Shown here: piece by piece, positions 32,781-41,530 of the stretch
Numbering within the stretch: position 1 is the stretch's first letter
Layout: each line of letters starts with the position of its first letter
Source of the DNA: Dichloromethanomonas sp964477085
Lineage (GTDB): Bacteria; Bacillota; Desulfitobacteriia; Desulfitobacteriales; Syntrophobotulaceae
Assembly: GCA_964477085.1 (NCBI GenBank)
Contig: CAYZDF010000004.1
Coordinates: forward strand, 1-64,000
DNA: 64,000 bases
Reading direction: 5' to 3'
Translations under genes and position numbers: made by a program
Notes under the pieces: generated by a model
Seen by the model: the letters and a program-made list of their open reading frames with translations, nothing else
The model's database searches: none
What the model was told of the DNA's origin: nothing

Positions 32781-33049
32781 GACGATGACAGGGAACAGTA
32801 AGCTAATATGCCTGTACAGAGAGCCGTTGGTTGGTGGAAAGCGGTCAGGAAAAAATGCTGAACTCCCCCTTGAGTTGCCGACCGAACCCCTTGTGGCAGT
32901 AGGAACGGACGGAGACTTCCACCGTTAAAAGGAAGGGGATATCGGAATGTATTTTCCCGCATCCTTTAAGAGTGAACGACAATACGTCGTTAATTTGAGT
33001 GGTACCGCGAAGTAAAACCTTCGTCTCAGAACAGAGACGAAGGTTTTTT
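32781..33049 (+). promoter_or_regulatory. T-box riboswitch, leucine specifier
   Basis: A T-box leader upstream of leuA: stem I with AGGGAACAG, the AG-box/GGTTGG region, specifier context GAACTC (CTC = Leu), the T-box sequence GAGTGGTACCGCG at about 32,996-33,008, and the terminator AAACCTTCGTCTC / GAGACGAAGGTTT with T-run (33,015-33,049). Uncharged leucyl-tRNA should stabilise the antiterminator and allow leuA transcription. Confidence 0.92.
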
Positions 33050-33052
33050 GAC

Positions 33053-33152
33053 GTCCATGGAGGGACTAATGCCGCGGTGCCATGGAGGGCAAGGAGCGGC
33101 AAGTCCATGGAGGGACTAATGCCGCGGTGCCATGGAGGGCAAGGAGCGGCAA
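33053..33152 (+). repeat. Perfect 50-base tandem duplication
   Basis: Two identical copies (33053-33102 and 33103-33152) of a GC-rich unit beginning GTCCATGGAGGGACTAATGC, with a third GTCC at 33153. Each unit can fold as nested hairpins (GTCC/GGAC; GCCGC/GCGGC around GCC/GGGC). It lies between the T-box terminator and leuA. Confidence 0.95.
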
Positions 33153-33181
33153 GTCCCCCTTATTAAATGGGAGGTGGTTCG

Positions 33182-33229
33182 ATGGAAACGGACCTTAGCG
33201 ACCTTCAAATACAGTTAAATCAAAAATAA
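33182..33229 (+). CDS. Possible 15-residue leader peptide
   Basis: METDLSDLQIQLNQK, preceded by GGGAGGTGG eight bases upstream, stop 35 bases before leuA. Three of fifteen residues are leucine. It may couple translation to leuA; no attenuator is seen after it. Weak call. Confidence 0.35.
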   Translation: METDLSDLQIQLNQK

Positions 33230-33264
33230 TAGAATATTACGAAAGAATTTAGGAGGAATTTAAG

Positions 33265-34821
33265 ATGCGTAAACTTTACTTTTTTGATACAACCCTTAGG
33301 GATGGTGAACAATCACTGGGCATCACCCTGAATGTCAAGGAAAAACTGGAGATAGCCAATCAAATTATAAGACTTGGAGTTGATGTTCTGGAAGCAGGGT
33401 TTCCGGCATCTTCCCCAGGGGATTTTGAGTCTGTAAGAATCATCAGTAAAGAAGTAAAAGGAATTACTGTCTGTGGTCTTACCCGTTGTGTAGAAAGCGA
33501 TATTGATATCTGTGCAGAGGCGTTACAAGAGGCGGAGTATCCCAGAATCCATACCGGAATAGCGGTATCTCCTATTCATATGGAAAAGAAGCTTAAACTA
33601 CAACCTGAGCAGGTCATTGAAAGAGCTGTAGCTGCAGTCAAGCATGCCAAACGGTATGTTGGTGATGTTGAGTTCTACGCTGAGGACGCTTTTAGGAGTG
33701 AAAAAACTTTTCTGGTGAGACTTTTTGAAAGAGTTATAGTGGCTGGGGCGACTGTCATCAATATCCCTGATACGGTAGGATATGCGACTCCCTGGGAATT
33801 TGGAGAACTGGTAACCTATGTCAAGAACCATGTCAGCAATATTGATAAGGTTAAAGTAAGTGTTCACTGTCATAATGACCTTGGAATGGCCACTGCAAAT
33901 GCTCTCGCTGGGATCTACGCAGGAGCTGACCAGGTTGAAGGAACCATCAATGGAATTGGTGAAAGAGCAGGTAATACAGCTTTAGAAGAAGTGCTGATGG
34001 CAATCTATACCCAAAGGGAACGATATGGGATTGACCTGCACGTTAATACCAAGGAGATCGCAGCTACCAGCAGGTTAGTCTCAACCATTACAGGTGTACC
34101 TGTACCCAACCATAAAGCTATTGTAGGTATGAATGCCTTCATGCATGCATCCGGTATCCATCAGGACGGAGTGTTAAAGGAAACCCAAACTTATGAAATC
34201 ATCGATCCAGAAATCATCGGAGTTCCCAGGAACCAGATTGTTCTTTCCGCAAGGTCAGGAAGGCATGCACTTAAGCATCGTATGGATGAATTGGGATATT
34301 ATTTGCATGATGAGGAACTGGACAGAATATATCAAGAATTTTTAATTCTTGCGGATAAGAAGCAAGAGGTCTATGATGAAGACCTCCATGCGCTGATGGG
34401 GGTAGGGAATCTGGAGCAAGGCAGTTTACGGGTCAAGAATATTTCTGTTGCTACCACGGGAACAGATTCTGCTACAGCCACGGTGACACTGGTTTGTGAT
34501 GGGGTAGAGGCCACCGATGCTGCTATCGGTAATGGCCCGGTCGATGCCGTCTTCAAAGCGATAGATAGAATAACAGGCAACCAGGCTAAGTTGGAAGACT
34601 TCAGTCTTAAATCGGTGAGCAAAGGTACAGAAGCACAGGGTAACGCAACGGTCAAGATAGCAGCCGATGACAAACATTATATTGGCAAAGGAATTAGCAC
34701 CGATATCATCTACGCCAGTGCCAAAGCCTATGTTGAAGCCGTATCCAAGGTATTTGGAGGAGTTAAGTATATTAAAGGAATCGGAATTACTGTTGCTGGA
34801 AATACTACAGCTGGTAACTGA
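33265..34821 (+). CDS. leuA: 2-isopropylmalate synthase
   Basis: A 518-residue LeuA condensing 2-ketoisovalerate with acetyl-CoA in leucine synthesis. It has the TIM barrel with DTTLRDGEQ (metal and catalytic residues), HCHNDLGMATAN, NGIGERAGNTALEE and the HASGIHQDGVLK motif, then the C-terminal regulatory dimer domain (about 390-518). Length is normal. AGGAGG precedes ATG 33265. Regulation by the leucine T-box supports LeuA over homocitrate or citramalate synthase. No other leu genes follow in the window. Confidence 0.93.
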   Translation: MRKLYFFDTTLRDGEQSLGITLNVKEKLEIANQIIRLGVDVLEAGFPASSPGDFESVRIISKEVKGITVCGLTRCVESDIDICAEALQEAEYPRIHTGIAVSPIHMEKKLKLQPEQVIERAVAAVKHAKRYVGDVEFYAEDAFRSEKTFLVRLFERVIVAGATVINIPDTVGYATPWEFGELVTYVKNHVSNIDKVKVSVHCHNDLGMATANALAGIYAGADQVEGTINGIGERAGNTALEEVLMAIYTQRERYGIDLHVNTKEIAATSRLVSTITGVPVPNHKAIVGMNAFMHASGIHQDGVLKETQTYEIIDPEIIGVPRNQIVLSARSGRHALKHRMDELGYYLHDEELDRIYQEFLILADKKQEVYDEDLHALMGVGNLEQGSLRVKNISVATTGTDSATATVTLVCDGVEATDAAIGNGPVDAVFKAIDRITGNQAKLEDFSLKSVSKGTEAQGNATVKIAADDKHYIGKGISTDIIYASAKAYVEAVSKVFGGVKYIKGIGITVAGNTTAGN

Positions 34822-35142
34822 ATCAATCTTAAATAAAACCTGCTATTTATGTTTCGAATAGACCTTTTAGGACAACAGATTATGAGATGGTAAAAACAAG
34901 CATATCTTAATCGAATAATATAAAAATTGATGGTGTTGGTTTCAGACACTTTGTTACGGGGAGGGAAATGCTAAGCCCTCCTCGAATACTATTTATATCT
35001 CTAAAACATAAAATAGTAAGAACATCTTATTTATTCATAATTGGACAAAGCTTGCAAATTGGGTAATAAAATTATTGACACCTGTACTATATCTTGTTAG
35101 TAATTGGATTTATGACGTATTAAGAGTAATAAAGAGGTTTTT
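34822..35142. other. Intergenic leuA / hydrolase
   Basis: Contains a GC-rich hairpin GGGGAGGG / CCCTCCTC (about 34,957-34,984) without a T-run, AT-rich DNA, and a possible promoter TTGACA near 35,074. No gene is supported. Confidence 0.5.
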
Positions 35143-35844
35143 ATGCAGAATAAAACAGGGTGTATCATCATCCATGGATTTGGCGGGAATATTGAAGAGG
35201 TCATGCCGTTGGCACAGCGGTTAACAGAAGAAGGATATAATGTAGTATGCCCTTCTTTAAAAGGCCATACAGGAAGACGTAAAGATCTTAAGGGAGTTAC
35301 ATATCTAGACTGGATTGAATCTGGCGAACTGGAATTACGAAAGCTTTTAGAAACTTGTGAAAGAATTTATTTAATTGGTTTTTCCATGGGTGGTCTTATT
35401 GCCCTGCTGCTAGCTGCGAAGTATAAAGTTGCAGGTGTGGTTACCTTAAATTCGCCCATTTATTATTGGGATATAAAAAGGATTATGATTAACCTATGGG
35501 AAGATCTGAAATACAAAAAGCCCGAAAATATGAAGCACTACCTGCAATCCAGTCGAAAGTTTCCGTTCTCAGCCATGTTATATTTCAGAGTTCTCTTAAG
35601 TAAGAGCAAGGCTATTATGAAAGAGGTTCACTGTCCTGTTTTTATTGCTCAGGCCTTACAAGATGATACGGTCAGAAAAAGCAGTGCAAAATATATCTAT
35701 GAGCACCTGGCTGCCAAACTTAAGACTGTAAAGTATTACGATCATTCAGGACATCTTATACTTTGGAGTGAAGCTGCAGGTACAGTCATCCAAGATGTGG
35801 TTAAATTCCTTAACCTTAATAAATTATCTGAGGATTATATTTAA
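35143..35844 (+). CDS. Alpha/beta hydrolase, carboxylesterase type
   Basis: A 233-residue Est-type esterase: HGFGGN oxyanion region, nucleophile GFSMGG (Ser about residue 85), acid ALQDDTV and base DHSGHLI. The compact size and sequence LAQRLTEEGYNVVCPSLKGHTG are typical of Firmicute monoacylglycerol lipase-like carboxylesterases. The last codon overlaps the end of speD by four bases, in converging orientation. Confidence 0.85.
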   Translation: MQNKTGCIIIHGFGGNIEEVMPLAQRLTEEGYNVVCPSLKGHTGRRKDLKGVTYLDWIESGELELRKLLETCERIYLIGFSMGGLIALLLAAKYKVAGVVTLNSPIYYWDIKRIMINLWEDLKYKKPENMKHYLQSSRKFPFSAMLYFRVLLSKSKAIMKEVHCPVFIAQALQDDTVRKSSAKYIYEHLAAKLKTVKYYDHSGHLILWSEAAGTVIQDVVKFLNLNKLSEDYI

Positions 35845-36656
35845 AATACATTTCTGCCGGAGAAGATCTCCAGCATTTCGTGCTTAATCCGCTGTTTGAT
35901 TCTTCTGCGTTTACTTGGGGAGAGCTCTTCTTTATCTGTCCCGAATAAGTAGTGATCAAGATCAAATTCTTTTAGGAGCATCTTAGTATGAAAGATATTA
36001 TCCTGATAAACATTAACGTCAATCATCTGATATTTGTTGCGGGTATCTTCAGAAATAAAATTCTGGATAGAATTGATCTTATGATCAATAAAATACTTTC
36101 TGCCGTTAACGTCGCGGGTAAAGCCACGAACCCTGTAATCAATAATCGCAATGTCCGGTTCAAAGCTGGTAATCAGATAGTTTAGAGCTTTTAAAGGTGA
36201 AATGTGACCGCAGGTAGAAACATCAATATCAGCACGGAAGGTACTGATCCCTTTATCCGGATGGTTCTCGGGATACGTATGAACCGTGATATGGCTTTTA
36301 TCAAGATGACCAACGATAGCATCAGAAGTTGGTCCGGGTGATTCGTTTTCCTCGATCTGAATGGGCTCGTGGTTTATCACTTCATTTTCAGCCACAAGCA
36401 TGGTGACACTGGCCCCCTGAGGGTCATAATCCTGATTAGCGACATTGAGGATGTTAGCCTCAATGATTTCCGCTACAGAGGTCAATATCTTTACTAAACG
36501 ATCAGCGTTATATTCTTCATCAATATAAGCTATGTATTTTTTATGCTGATCCTGACTTAGTGCATAACAAATGTCGTAGAAATTAAAACTCAATGTTTTG
36601 GTTAAATTATTAAAGCCAAAAAGCTTAAGCTTTTTGTTAATTGGTTTAATCTTCAT
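35841..36656 (-). CDS. speD: S-adenosylmethionine decarboxylase (E. coli type)
   Basis: A 271-residue prokaryotic-type proenzyme making decarboxylated SAM for spermidine. It cleaves itself at the Lys-Ser bond in HLDKSHITVHTYPE, forming a pyruvoyl group; STFRADIDVSTCGHISPLKA follows as in E. coli SpeD. ATG 36656 gives the usual N-terminus KLKLFGFNNLTKTLSF; the frame extends to GTG 36698 but adds a Cys-rich stretch unlike the family. No speE is adjacent. Confidence 0.93.
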   Translation of the reverse strand: MKIKPINKKLKLFGFNNLTKTLSFNFYDICYALSQDQHKKYIAYIDEEYNADRLVKILTSVAEIIEANILNVANQDYDPQGASVTMLVAENEVINHEPIQIEENESPGPTSDAIVGHLDKSHITVHTYPENHPDKGISTFRADIDVSTCGHISPLKALNYLITSFEPDIAIIDYRVRGFTRDVNGRKYFIDHKINSIQNFISEDTRNKYQMIDVNVYQDNIFHTKMLLKEFDLDHYLFGTDKEELSPSKRRRIKQRIKHEMLEIFSGRNVF

Positions 36657-36854
36657 TTCTTCATCACATCCATCACAGTTTATGTTATTTTCTAACACAA
36701 TAGAAAATTTATACTCTAATGTTCTTTAATACAAACTTAGGTGATCGCAATTGTAAAAAGTATTAATAATAATTGAAGAGACCTTATGTTCATTTGGAGC
36801 AGGCCCAAATAATACGCTATAATAATAGTATATTCAGAGTAATGCGAGGAAGGT

Positions 36855-37619
36855 ATGAGAATTGGTTTTTTTGATTCGGGAGTAGGGGGAATCACCGTTC
36901 TCCACGAAGCCTTAAGGCAGCTCCCTAATGAAAACTACATATACTATGCGGACACTGAGCATGTCCCCTACGGAACTAAAAACAAAGAAGATGTCAAGCG
37001 TTATATTCTCGAGGCCGTGGAGTTAATGTCACAAGTAGGTATCAAAGCACTTGTCGTTGCCTGTAATACAGCTACCAGTATAGCGATTAGTGACCTGCGT
37101 CGAATATACGGCTTTCCCATCTTGGGGATGGAACCAGCTGTTAAACCTGCCTTGGAAAAGAACTGTTCGAAACGAATTATGGTAACGGCTACTCCACTAA
37201 CCTTGAGAGAGGAAAAATATCAAAATCTGGTTTCCAGACTGGGGCAAGCCCATATCGTTGATGGGGTGGCACTTCCAGAATTGGTCGAATATGCAGAGGA
37301 GTATGTTTTTGATGAAGAAACCATCGTAAGGTATCTTCGATCCAAGCTTTCTGCTTATGATTTAAGTCAGTATGGGACGGTCGTTTTAGGATGCACACAC
37401 TTTCCGTTCTATAAAGATTGTATTGCCCAACTATTTGCACAAGGAACGAATATTATTGATGGAAGTGTGGGGACGGTAAAGTATTTAAAGAGTATACTTC
37501 AAGAAAAGGGTACGTTATGTCATGAAGGGCAGGGAGATGTTCACTTCTATTCTTCCGGGAAACGAATCCATGAAGATTCAAGGTTCAGACGCTATCTGCA
37601 TTATTTAGCAGAGAAATAA
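36855..37619 (+). CDS. murI: Glutamate racemase
   Basis: A 254-residue racemase supplying D-glutamate for peptidoglycan. The two catalytic cysteines are in VVACNTATS (about residue 73) and VLGCTHFPF (about 184). The N-terminus GFFDSGVGGITVL is conserved. A TATAAT box lies near 36,820. Monocistronic. Confidence 0.95.
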   Translation: MRIGFFDSGVGGITVLHEALRQLPNENYIYYADTEHVPYGTKNKEDVKRYILEAVELMSQVGIKALVVACNTATSIAISDLRRIYGFPILGMEPAVKPALEKNCSKRIMVTATPLTLREEKYQNLVSRLGQAHIVDGVALPELVEYAEEYVFDEETIVRYLRSKLSAYDLSQYGTVVLGCTHFPFYKDCIAQLFAQGTNIIDGSVGTVKYLKSILQEKGTLCHEGQGDVHFYSSGKRIHEDSRFRRYLHYLAEK

Positions 37620-37810
37620 TATAAAAAAACAGTATATTCATTCTAACATATTTACCATATTTTCTATAGTATAAACAATTTACTTAAATGAAGCTTAAAC
37701 CATGTTCAACCATTGATGAGCATAGAGCGCCCATCTTTGGCCAGGAAGGCTTATCTTTCAGCTTGTACTTTAGATCAAGTTTATCCATGAAGAACACCGT
37801 CCGTTAATTA

Positions 37811-37841
37811 TGATGAGGCAGATTGGAAGATCTGCCTCATT
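37811..37841. terminator. Bidirectional terminator murI / crcB
   Basis: GAGGCAGAT / ATCTGCCTC hairpin with TTTTA on the plus side, ending at the crcB stop. Confidence 0.65.
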
Positions 37842-38223
37842 TTAATATAGAATTTGTAAGACTTAATCCTAACCAGACGGCCAATAAACCGGTAACCAAG
37901 CTGCCAACTGCATAGAGGAATGCTATTTTGAATTCTCCATTCTTGATAATGTTAAGGGTTTCGTAACTAAATGTAGAAAAGGTCGTGAATGCACCCAGAA
38001 ATCCTACCGATAATAATGAGCGGGTGTTCGGATTGGTGATGACATTTTCTGCCCCAAGTATGTAGACAACCCCAATGAGGAAACAGCCCAGCATATTCAC
38101 CATAAAAGTTCCCCAAGGAAAGATATGGGTATATTTCTGATAGATATAAGTCGAAAGTGTGAAGCGCGAGATTGCTCCCAGCGCACCACCCAATCCAATC
38201 ATAAGGTAAAGTACGTAATTCAA
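37837..38223 (-). CDS. crcB: Fluoride exporter CrcB/Fluc
   Basis: A 128-residue four-segment membrane protein: GLGGALGAISRFTLS, FPWGTFMVNMLGCFLIG, and GFLGAFTTFSTFSYET, the hallmark Phe-box of Fluc channels. Two subunits make the channel. TTG 38223 is chosen because GGAGG lies upstream; the frame extends to 38289 without a ribosome site. No fluoride riboswitch is obvious upstream. Confidence 0.9.
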   Translation of the reverse strand: MNYVLYLMIGLGGALGAISRFTLSTYIYQKYTHIFPWGTFMVNMLGCFLIGVVYILGAENVITNPNTRSLLSVGFLGAFTTFSTFSYETLNIIKNGEFKIAFLYAVGSLVTGLLAVWLGLSLTNSILK

Positions 38224-38260
38224 CTGTAGGTCCTCCGAGAAAAATGATAATATTTTTTTA

Positions 38261-38602
38261 TTATAAGTGAATAACCTTATCAGCTTCATGCATCGTACTG
38301 ATGATATCGGGCATGTTGGATATTTTTCCTGCTACAAACTGGTCTTTGATGCTGTAGAAATCAAGACATGTCTGACAAGCCAGAAGCTCTACGCCCATTT
38401 CCTGTTCTAATATTTTTAGAGCATCAATCGCTGAGAAAGCAGGCAAGAGAAGCTTAACCCCGCTCTCCACGAAAATGATGTGTGTTGGTTTGACAGAGGC
38501 TTCCAGGAGTTTGAGGAAGAAGTTATGCATCAGTTTATGACCTAATTCGGACTGATCATTGCCCATCCGGTCAGAAGAAATGTAGTAGACCAATGACATC
38601 AT
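38261..38602 (-). CDS. DsrE-like sulfur-relay family protein
   Basis: A protein of about 113 residues with the DsrE/YedF-C pattern: YYISSDRMGNDQSELGHKLM, THIIFVESGVKLLL, ILEQEMGVELLACQTCLDFY with two cysteines spaced CxxC, and a final MHEADKVIHL. Such proteins carry persulfide sulfur. ATG 38602 follows AAAGGAT. The gene lies upstream of crcB on the same strand. Confidence 0.78.
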   Translation of the reverse strand: MMSLVYYISSDRMGNDQSELGHKLMHNFFLKLLEASVKPTHIIFVESGVKLLLPAFSAIDALKILEQEMGVELLACQTCLDFYSIKDQFVAGKISNMPDIISTMHEADKVIHL

Positions 38603-38784
38603 GATGTATCCTTTCACAAATTGTTCTATTACCAACTATATAATTACTTCGGGTAAATATCAACCTCTTTACCTTTTTGGGATATTCTTTATTGTATTTT
38701 TTGTTTGGGCAAACATCTTGGTTGAATTATTCATAAACTAATTCGAGGTAAATATTTCCAAAAAAAGGAAAGGAGGAACTTTTA

Positions 38785-39003
38785 ATGTCTCTTCTCGGAG
38801 GAACCGGCGGATACTACGGTGGTGCTGGCACTGTTTACGGTGGCTACGGAGGTGGTTGCGGAGGCTTTGGCTGGGGTTGGGGCTGGTGGTGGCTTGTCAT
38901 CATCTTTATCATCTTCATCTTATTTATCCCGTTCTGGTGGGGCGGCTGGGGCTGGGGTGGTTACGGTCCAGGGGTAGGTTATGGCTCAGGTTGGGGCTTT
39001 TAA
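38785..39003 (+). CDS. Gly/Trp-rich protein with one membrane segment
   Basis: Seventy-two residues: a glycine-tyrosine head (GGTGGYYGGAGTVYGGYGGG), a single hydrophobic segment (WWWLVIIFIIFILFIPFWW), and a Gly/Trp tail. GGAGG precedes the ATG and a terminator follows. It has the same taste as the 32-residue protein at 26,261. Function unknown; possibly envelope or spore associated. Confidence 0.75.
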   Translation: MSLLGGTGGYYGGAGTVYGGYGGGCGGFGWGWGWWWLVIIFIIFILFIPFWWGGWGWGGYGPGVGYGSGWGF

Positions 39004-39063
39004 CAACTAACTTAACCATTCACCGAATTGTTATCATAAATCATGATAATGACAGACAAAAAA

Positions 39064-39094
39064 GCACCCGACTCCTATACTAAGAGTCGGGTGC
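39064..39094. terminator. Terminator after Gly-rich gene
   Basis: Arms GCACCCGACTC (39064-39074) / GAGTCGGGTGC (39084-39094); T-runs on the minus side as well. Confidence 0.75.
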
Positions 39095-39129
39095 TCAGTG
39101 TTTAGTTTTGAAACATTTTAATATTCAAC

Positions 39130-39258
39130 TTACTTGGCACAATATTTCCCTAGAGCAAGCTTAGTCGCTCTTGCTTTATGAATAAGGCATTTCAAGGTTG
39201 CTTCTGCTCTTTTATTCTCGTTATCGAGTTCCTGAGTGGTTACAGTTTGTTTTACCAT
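39130..39258 (-). CDS. Small hypothetical protein (42 residues)
   Basis: Product MVKQTVTTQELDNENKRAEA, then TLKCLIHKARATKLALGKYC and AK. GAGGAGTG lies eight bases before ATG 39258. Mostly helical and basic, with two cysteines. No family is recognised, but the clear ribosome site, terminator-like flank and codon use support a real gene. Confidence 0.55.
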   Translation of the reverse strand: MVKQTVTTQELDNENKRAEATLKCLIHKARATKLALGKYCAK

Positions 39259-39259
39259 C

Positions 39260-39573
39260 TTAATCACTCCTCTTATTATTAACTAGCTCTATTATATTAA
39301 AGATTTTAAGAAAAGTGCCTAAAATAGTTAAATCTTAAACTTAAATTAACATTAAATATTTAAATTATATTTAGATACTTATATGTTTAAAATATTTAGA
39401 ATATTGTGTTTTGTTAGTTTACGAAAAATTTACTGGTATTTAACATTTTGCTAATTTATATATAAAAAAAGCTGCCCCAATTGTACAGCTTTGAATCAAA
39501 CAATAGAAATTTTATTTTTAAGGAAAATAATTGGGAATAAAATCATTTCTGAAGATCAATTGACTGAAAAAAG
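39260..39573. other. AT-rich intergenic region
   Basis: Very AT-rich, no gene. Holds the usp terminator AAAGCTG (39468-39474) / CAGCTTT (39486-39492), followed by T7 on the minus strand. Confidence 0.6.
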
Positions 39574-40029
39574 TTATATCTCTTGTTCCGAACCGTCTGG
39601 ATCTTTCACTACCATAACAGGGCAGGTAGTTTTAGCAAGAACCCTTTGGGATACACTTCCTAAAAAGGCTCCGGAGAAAGGACCATGTCCATGGCTGCCC
39701 ATAATGACAAGGTCTACTTCTTCCTCGTTAGCTATACGGATAATGCTCTGAGCAGGTGATCCGGAAACGATTTTCTTGGTTACCTTGATATTGTTCGTTT
39801 CAAGAGACTTCATCGTCTCTTCGATGATTTCCGTTCCCAGTTGCTCAAGTTCTTCTTGACTTATCGTTACCCCGTAAGCTAAATTATTTCCCCAATAGGC
39901 TTGGGGAGTAAACGTCACATGCAACAGGATAATTTCGGCGTTTGTAAGTCTGGCTATGTTATTAGCATTAAAAAAAGCAAGTTTTGAGGACTCCGAGCCA
40001 TCGGTGGGGACAAGGATACGGTTATACAT
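39574..40029 (-). CDS. Universal stress protein (UspA family)
   Basis: A 151-residue Usp fold: ILVPTDGSESSKLAF (N-terminal Asp), AEIILLHVTF, VDLVIMGSHGHGPFSGAFLGSVSQRVL (ATP-binding GxxGxxxxx-GSVS loop) and CPVMVVKD. Likely an ATP-binding stress protein. Monocistronic. Confidence 0.92.
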   Translation of the reverse strand: MYNRILVPTDGSESSKLAFFNANNIARLTNAEIILLHVTFTPQAYWGNNLAYGVTISQEELEQLGTEIIEETMKSLETNNIKVTKKIVSGSPAQSIIRIANEEEVDLVIMGSHGHGPFSGAFLGSVSQRVLAKTTCPVMVVKDPDGSEQEI

Positions 40030-40095
40030 AGTATCTCACTCCCTTATAGACTATAACTTTATTTCCATGATATTACATTATAGAAGTTCTGTCTA

Positions 40096-40821
40096 TCAAT
40101 CTATGCCATACTGTCCTTGGCTTTCCGGAGTGTCCTGTTTTTTGGAGATATAAAGATTCCCCGTAGAATCCATTCCGGCGTAGAATACATCTTTAACGTC
40201 ATCAACACCATAATTTCTCAACTGGTTCACAAAATCAGATCTGTTTATATTGGAGCTTAATAGATTCTCTTCCAAAATACTGCCATCCATGATCAGATCT
40301 TTAGTCAGCCCTTTATAACTGGCATAAAGATTAAGATCGGACACTGTGGCGGGCTGTTTCTCTGCTTTAGCTAGAACAGATAATTTCCCGTTAGTCTCCA
40401 TGAGAGCATATCCGACATCACTGATATTAAAGAAGTTCTTCTGTCTTAACATCATCATCAGATCACTGATGCTTAAACGAATTTTTTGCATATTTTGATT
40501 AACAATCTGCCCTTTATCGATCAGCACAACGGGTTCTGAATTGAATAGCTTGCGCATGGAAACGCTTTTAATATAACCTATTCCCATTAGAATCGTGAGG
40601 GAGGCTAGCGTTACCAGCATGGTTGTACCTGCAAAGAGGCCATTGGGAGCAAGTACTGTGTTTGCAGTAACTGAACCAATCGTAACACCAATCACAAAGT
40701 CAAAAAATGTCATCTGCGATATCACTTTTCTGCCCATTAGTCTGGATATAAATAAAGCTAAAAAATAAGCGAAAATGGATAATAATATAGTCCGTACCAC
40801 CAGGTTTTCCATAGCTTTCAT
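40096..40821 (-). CDS. DUF421 (YetF-type) membrane protein
   Basis: A 241-residue YetF/YdfR-family protein: three membrane segments in the first 90 residues (LSIFAYFLALFISRLMG, FFDFVIGVTIGSVTAN, ATMLVTLASLTILMGIGYI), then the cytosolic DUF421 domain with EPVVLIDKGQI, MRKLF and LMMMLRQKNFFNISDVGYALMETNG. YetF proteins act in spores in Bacillus; function otherwise open. Confidence 0.88.
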   Translation of the reverse strand: MKAMENLVVRTILLSIFAYFLALFISRLMGRKVISQMTFFDFVIGVTIGSVTANTVLAPNGLFAGTTMLVTLASLTILMGIGYIKSVSMRKLFNSEPVVLIDKGQIVNQNMQKIRLSISDLMMMLRQKNFFNISDVGYALMETNGKLSVLAKAEKQPATVSDLNLYASYKGLTKDLIMDGSILEENLLSSNINRSDFVNQLRNYGVDDVKDVFYAGMDSTGNLYISKKQDTPESQGQYGID

Positions 40822-41013
40822 CCTTTCAAAATTTTTTATAAATCATTTCATTCATTAGGTTGTTGCTTTTCTCTTGCTATTTTGATTATCATGGCGATCA
40901 GAATTATTATTATCCGTCCATTGATAAGTAATCCCCAAAAAGAAAAAAATCGAGAATTTTAACGTCTGCAAGTTGTAAATAAAAATATGTTACTATTTTA
41001 TTAAAAAAACAGA

Positions 41014-41070
41014 TTGACTTATTTAACAAATAGAGTATATTTAATATATGGTTATGATAATCATTCTCAG
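41014..41070 (+). promoter_or_regulatory. feo promoter and Fur-like box
   Basis: TTGACT (41014-41019), 16 bases, TATATT (41036-41041), followed by ATGATAATCATTCTCA (about 41,054-41,069), a partial match to the GATAATGATAATCATTATC Fur consensus. It suggests repression of feoA by iron-loaded Fur. Confidence 0.65.
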
Positions 41071-41086
41071 TTCTGGAGGCTTTTGC

Positions 41087-41326
41087 ATGATGACAAAAAT
41101 ACTTAGTATGGATCAGATCCCCATCCATTCAAATGGACGTATCATAAACATAAATATGGACAACACTCTTCGCAAAAAGCTTACGGATATGGGCTTGGTT
41201 CGAGGTACAGAATTTAAAGTTGATGGTCAGGCCCCTCTGGGTGATCCTATAAAAATTAACCTCAGAGGATATAACCTTACAATCCGAAGAAGTGATGCTA
41301 AAAATATTATGGTAGAGAAATTATAA
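41087..41326 (+). CDS. feoA: Ferrous iron transport protein A
   Basis: A 79-residue SH3-like FeoA domain: GRIININMDNTLRKKLTDMG and LVRGTEFKVDGQAPLGDPIK, then INLRGYNLTIRRSDAKNI. FeoA stimulates FeoB. ATG 41087 follows TGGAGG; the frame extends to 41048 without one. A strong terminator-like hairpin lies at its stop, so feoB transcription may be partly separate. Confidence 0.93.
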   Translation: MMTKILSMDQIPIHSNGRIININMDNTLRKKLTDMGLVRGTEFKVDGQAPLGDPIKINLRGYNLTIRRSDAKNIMVEKL

Positions 41327-41356
41327 TCAGGGAAGAACCCTGATTATAACTTTTTG
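41321..41356 (+). terminator. Hairpin between feoA and feoB
   Basis: Arms TTATAATCAGGG (41321-41332) / CCCTGATTATAA (41338-41349), then CTTTTTG. It begins inside the feoA stop. Confidence 0.75.
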
Positions 41357-41530
41357 AGGATAATAGATAATGGCTATCAGTATTTTGACTCTCATTTGCA
41401 ATATAAGATGACTGTACATGTATGTAAGCCATAAAGTGTTATTGGGGAGAATCAACAACCAGGATTTTCAAAAATGTAGTAGTCATTGAAGTAGTGCTTA
41501 TAGAATTTCCTAAGAAAGGGCTGGAGAAGG

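Larger units (their letters stand above)
32598..33264. other. leuA leader region
   Basis: About 180 bases of AT-rich sequence, then the T-box, two 50-base tandem repeats and a 15-codon frame, described separately. Nothing else is seen. Confidence 0.7.

Noticed and set aside
34939..34984. Possible attC remnant: CAGACACTTTGTTACGGGGAGGG
   Set aside because: Only about ten bases (GACACTTTGT) resemble the family B core. No R boxes; probably chance.
38224..38260. Fluoride riboswitch before crcB
   Set aside because: The gap to the upstream gene is short and I see none of the conserved pseudoknot sequence.
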